This document shows positions 51,510-53,977 of a stretch of 53,977 nucleotides of DNA, one piece after another (the first letter of the stretch is position 1; every line of letters starts with the position of its first letter). The translations under genes and the position numbers were made by a program. A model generated the notes under the pieces. It searched no databases and was not told the DNA's origin. It worked only from the letters and a program-made list of their open reading frames with translations. Origin of the DNA: Bacteroidaceae bacterium (GTDB lineage Bacteria; Bacteroidota; Bacteroidia; Bacteroidales; Bacteroidaceae); NCBI GenBank assembly GCA_017617335.1, contig JAFZWK010000020.1, forward strand, positions 1 to 53,977, given 5' to 3'.

Positions 51510-53977
51510 TCACTTAATCACGACCTTTTTGCCGTTCACAATATAGAGGCCCTTTGTCGTGGGCTTCTCACCAATGCGGCGGCCATCGATGGTGTAGAAG
51601 GCTCCGTCCATCGGAGTTGTTGATGGAGTGACTGCAATTCCCGTTGTTGTCCCTTCGTAAAGGATTTCATTGAACATGTAGTCACCGCCCTCGGTGTCGA
51701 AGAAATGGATGTTGCGGATGGCCACATCACCGCTGGCGGCACCCTCGAGTGAGAAGTTGAGCAATTCACCATCGTTCCCTTGGAACGTACGGTTCGAGGT
51801 CGAGAGGGCAGCCACGCGGTAATGGCCTTCCTCCACCTTATTGTATAATAGCTGGTGCTTCTGCTTGCGCTGGGCATTCAGCAACATCTGTGCCACATCG
51901 GTTCCTTCTGGCACAAAGAGGTCGAACTGGAACGCCGTGTAGTCGCGCTGGTTCGTCAGGACGAGAGCCAATCCTTCGTCCGTCTGTGTCAGCGAGAGTG
52001 CATCCTCGCTCTCCGCAGCCTTGCTCGGAGCACGCTTTGCCTTCACAAAGTTCTGGTCACCAGCAATGTCATTCACCAGTGCCACGGCATCACCGATATT
52101 CACGCTACCGTCGCGATTGATATCAGCCAGTATTTCCACGAACGTTTCGGCAGGTGTTCCCACCACGAAGCGGGCAATGTCCACCACGTCCACCACGTCA
52201 ACTTCTTCATCGCCATTCACATCACCATTGATGAACCCTATGATAGACCCGAATTCCTGCCAGTAGGGTGCATTCCTGTAGGCCTCTTCGCTTCCGGCAG
52301 GCACATACAACGTAGCATTCCTGCGATTGGAGAAGGTATTAGCAACTATTGATAGAGGCGTTTCAATATCCAACTTAACTATTGTCAGAAAATCGCAGCT
52401 TAAGAAAGCATAATCACCTATTGAAATCACGTTGTTAGGAATATTTATGGACGTTAGAGGACAGAAACGGAACGCCTCAGGGCCTATAGATTTCACACTA
52501 TTGGGGATGGCAATGGACGTTAAACTTGTATTCGCAAAAAGACGGTAATCAATTGACGTAACAGAATTTGAAATTGTAACATTCTTCAGCCTTCTAAAGA
52601 CACCACCGCTTGCCAAATATTGAGATTGTCCACTATATTCGCCTGATATATTCCTACCGATATATACGTTATTTAATGAACAATCAAATGCTGGGTAATA
52701 ACATCTAATAGTGTATGTACCTCCATCTTCAACATCTTCATATTCTTCATCTTCATAATTTTCTTTAATATACAAAGTCTTTTCGCCATCAATAAGAATT
52801 AATTCTTTTAAAGATGAACAACCATAAAATGCGAACTCATAGATATTCACAACATTAGCAGGAATACTTATTGAAATCAAATTCGTACAGTTTTCAAAAG
52901 CATGACTTGCAATGTTCGTTATTCTTGTGAAGTACTGGAGCTCGTTGAACGACGTTATAGAACTATTGTTGCGGAACACCGTTCCCAAACTTGTCACTAT
53001 TGCAGCTTCAGCCTCGCTCAATTCCCCATCTCCGTTAGTATCCCAATTAGCGACGCAGATAGTTTTTACATTCGTATCGGCAAAGTTAATGGCAGGGGAA
53101 TACTCATCCCATTCCACAATTTCTTTAAAGTCCTTCCAATAGTCTGCTTCCTCATATGCAGCCTTGCTACCTACAGGGACATAAAGCGTGAGGTTGTTGC
53201 GGCTAGAGAAAGTACTTGAACTAATCGACAGCGGAGTTTCCAAATCAACCTTCACGCTCGTCAGACCAGAGCAGCCATAGAACGCCCAATCGCCGATGCT
53301 CGTCACGGAACTCGGAATGGTCACGCTCGTCAGACCAGAGCAACCATCGAACGCAAAATTGCCGATGCTCGTCACGGAACTCGGAATGATTGTGTTTTTA
53401 CATCCTGCCACCAAAGTGTTCGTTGCCGTCTCGATGATGGCATTGCTGTTATCGCGAGAGTCGTAGGTGCCGTTGGCAGAATCCACGTAAATGCTCGTCA
53501 GACCAGAGCAACTTTCGAACGCAGCTAAGCCGATGCTCGTCACATTCTCTGGGATAGTGATGGAGGTCAGGCCAGAGCAGCCTGAGAACGCAGCTAAGCC
53601 GATGCTCGTCACGGAACTCGGAATGGTCACACTCGTCAGACCAGAGCAAAAGGAGAACGCTTGATCGCCGATGCTCGTCACGGAACTCGGAATGGTCACG
53701 CTCGTCAGACCAGAGCAATCATTGAACGCAAAATCGCCGATACTCGTCACGGAACTCGGAATGGTCACGCTCGTCAGAGCAGAGCAACCATAGAACGCAG
53801 ATCCGCCGATGCTCGTCACTCCCTCGAGGATAGCGATGGAGGTCAAACTAGAGCAACCATAGAACGCAGATCCGCCGATGCTCGTCACGGAACTCGGAAT
53901 GGTCATGCTCGTCAGACCAGAGCAGCCAGAGAACGCATCTAAGCCGATGCTCGTCACGGAACTCGGAATGGTCACGC
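51510..53977 (-). CDS. BspA-type LRR protein, N-terminus outside window
   Basis: The frame is open at the right edge, so at least 822 codons of a longer gene are seen; the ATG at 53975 is internal. The visible part starts with eleven or more LRR_5 repeats of the type TIPSSVTSIGxxAFxGCSGL, then an EF-hand module (DTNVKTICVANWDTNGDGEL), more LRRs, an acidic insert rich in E and Y (from DGEKTLYIKENYEDEEYEDV on), a type I dockerin (NGDVNGDEEVDVVDVVD and ADINRDGSVNIGD), a cohesin-like domain and a tail TKGLYIVNGKKVVIK. It is the first visible gene of the operon. Confidence 0.9.
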   Translation of the reverse strand, partial: VTIPSSVTSIGLDAFSGCSGLTSMTIPSSVTSIGGSAFYGCSSLTSIAILEGVTSIGGSAFYGCSALTSVTIPSSVTSIGDFAFNDCSGLTSVTIPSSVTSIGDQAFSFCSGLTSVTIPSSVTSIGLAAFSGCSGLTSITIPENVTSIGLAAFESCSGLTSIYVDSANGTYDSRDNSNAIIETATNTLVAGCKNTIIPSSVTSIGNFAFDGCSGLTSVTIPSSVTSIGDWAFYGCSGLTSVKVDLETPLSISSSTFSSRNNLTLYVPVGSKAAYEEADYWKDFKEIVEWDEYSPAINFADTNVKTICVANWDTNGDGELSEAEAAIVTSLGTVFRNNSSITSFNELQYFTRITNIASHAFENCTNLISISIPANVVNIYEFAFYGCSSLKELILIDGEKTLYIKENYEDEEYEDVEDGGTYTIRCYYPAFDCSLNNVYIGRNISGEYSGQSQYLASGGVFRRLKNVTISNSVTSIDYRLFANTSLTSIAIPNSVKSIGPEAFRFCPLTSINIPNNVISIGDYAFLSCDFLTIVKLDIETPLSIVANTFSNRRNATLYVPAGSEEAYRNAPYWQEFGSIIGFINGDVNGDEEVDVVDVVDIARFVVGTPAETFVEILADINRDGSVNIGDAVALVNDIAGDQNFVKAKRAPSKAAESEDALSLTQTDEGLALVLTNQRDYTAFQFDLFVPEGTDVAQMLLNAQRKQKHQLLYNKVEEGHYRVAALSTSNRTFQGNDGELLNFSLEGAASGDVAIRNIHFFDTEGGDYMFNEILYEGTTTGIAVTPSTTPMDGAFYTIDGRRIGEKPTTKGLYIVNGKKVVIK
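51675..52233 (-). repeat. Dockerin-cohesin cassette duplication, copy 2
   Basis: Partner of 47772-48330. The cassette encodes the dockerin, the linker FVKAKRAPS and the cohesin-like domain to DYMF. The two tails after it differ. Confidence 0.85.
53295..53977 (-). repeat. 69-bp tandem LRR-coding repeats
   Basis: The marker GATGCTCGTCAC (or a one-base variant) occurs at 53295 and 53364, then at 53532, 53601, 53670, 53739, 53808, 53877 and 53946, always exactly 69 bp apart within each run. Each unit encodes one 23-residue LRR_5. Units share long identical stretches, unlike the diverged LRRs of the downstream genes. Confidence 0.88.

Noticed and set aside
53295-53977. CRISPR-like or satellite repeat
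   Set aside because: The 69-bp period is in frame with a 23-residue LRR and lies fully inside a coding sequence.

Overview
The window looks like chromosomal DNA of a Bacteroidales bacterium, most likely Prevotella or a close relative. Promoters follow the Bacteroidetes pattern (TTTG, about 19-20 bp, TAnnTTTG). The gene order tig-clpP-clpX-recQ-guaB-parvulins-OstA-mutL-trpS is a Bacteroidetes-type housekeeping block. ECF sigma/anti-sigma pairs, TlpA-like thiol proteins and giant BspA-type leucine-rich-repeat (LRR) proteins with GKKV-type tails point the same way. No rRNA, phage, integrase or intact insertion sequence was seen.

Layout. 1-893 holds no confident gene. 894-968 is tRNA-Val(UAC) with its own promoter. 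1052-16428 is a minus-strand core block: translation (trpS), mismatch repair (mutL), outer-membrane biogenesis (OstA-like protein and two parvulin chaperones), purine synthesis (guaB), recQ, clpX, clpP and tig. 16543-22655 continues the envelope theme: lptB, mlaE-mlaF, an outer-membrane barrel protein, a TonB-dependent receptor and a LolA-like protein. 22739-28931 is an ECF sigma factor operon ending in two TlpA-type thiol-disulfide proteins. 29139-30530 is a GH39-like glycosidase. 30752-31247 is a decayed AbiEii toxin locus that keeps a perfect promoter. 31300-33519 is a second ECF sigma operon. 33520-34292 is a gene-poor stretch with relics and repeats. 34293-38851 is der, a small lipoprotein and an M16 protease. 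39026-40162 is an AAA ATPase whose promoter sits in a 14-bp repeat. 40362-53977 is one minus-strand operon of giant surface proteins, entering from beyond the right edge.

The most interesting part is this last operon. Three BspA-type LRR proteins (more than 821, 1285 and 1929 aa) and a 401-aa protein share cohesin-like beta-sandwich domains, type I dockerin repeats and an EF-hand module just before LRR blocks. The last gene is a 58-aa peptide starting 1 bp after the 401-aa gene and followed by a strong terminator. Domain duplications inside the operon are almost identical at DNA level. I infer a calcium-dependent surface or extracellular assembly built from its own cohesin and dockerin parts; this is a hypothesis from architecture only.

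A second unexplained signal is a family of short intergenic arrays: the core AACACGTTGA recurs exactly every 22 bp, in the same orientation, at three distant places (744, 22674 and 33929).
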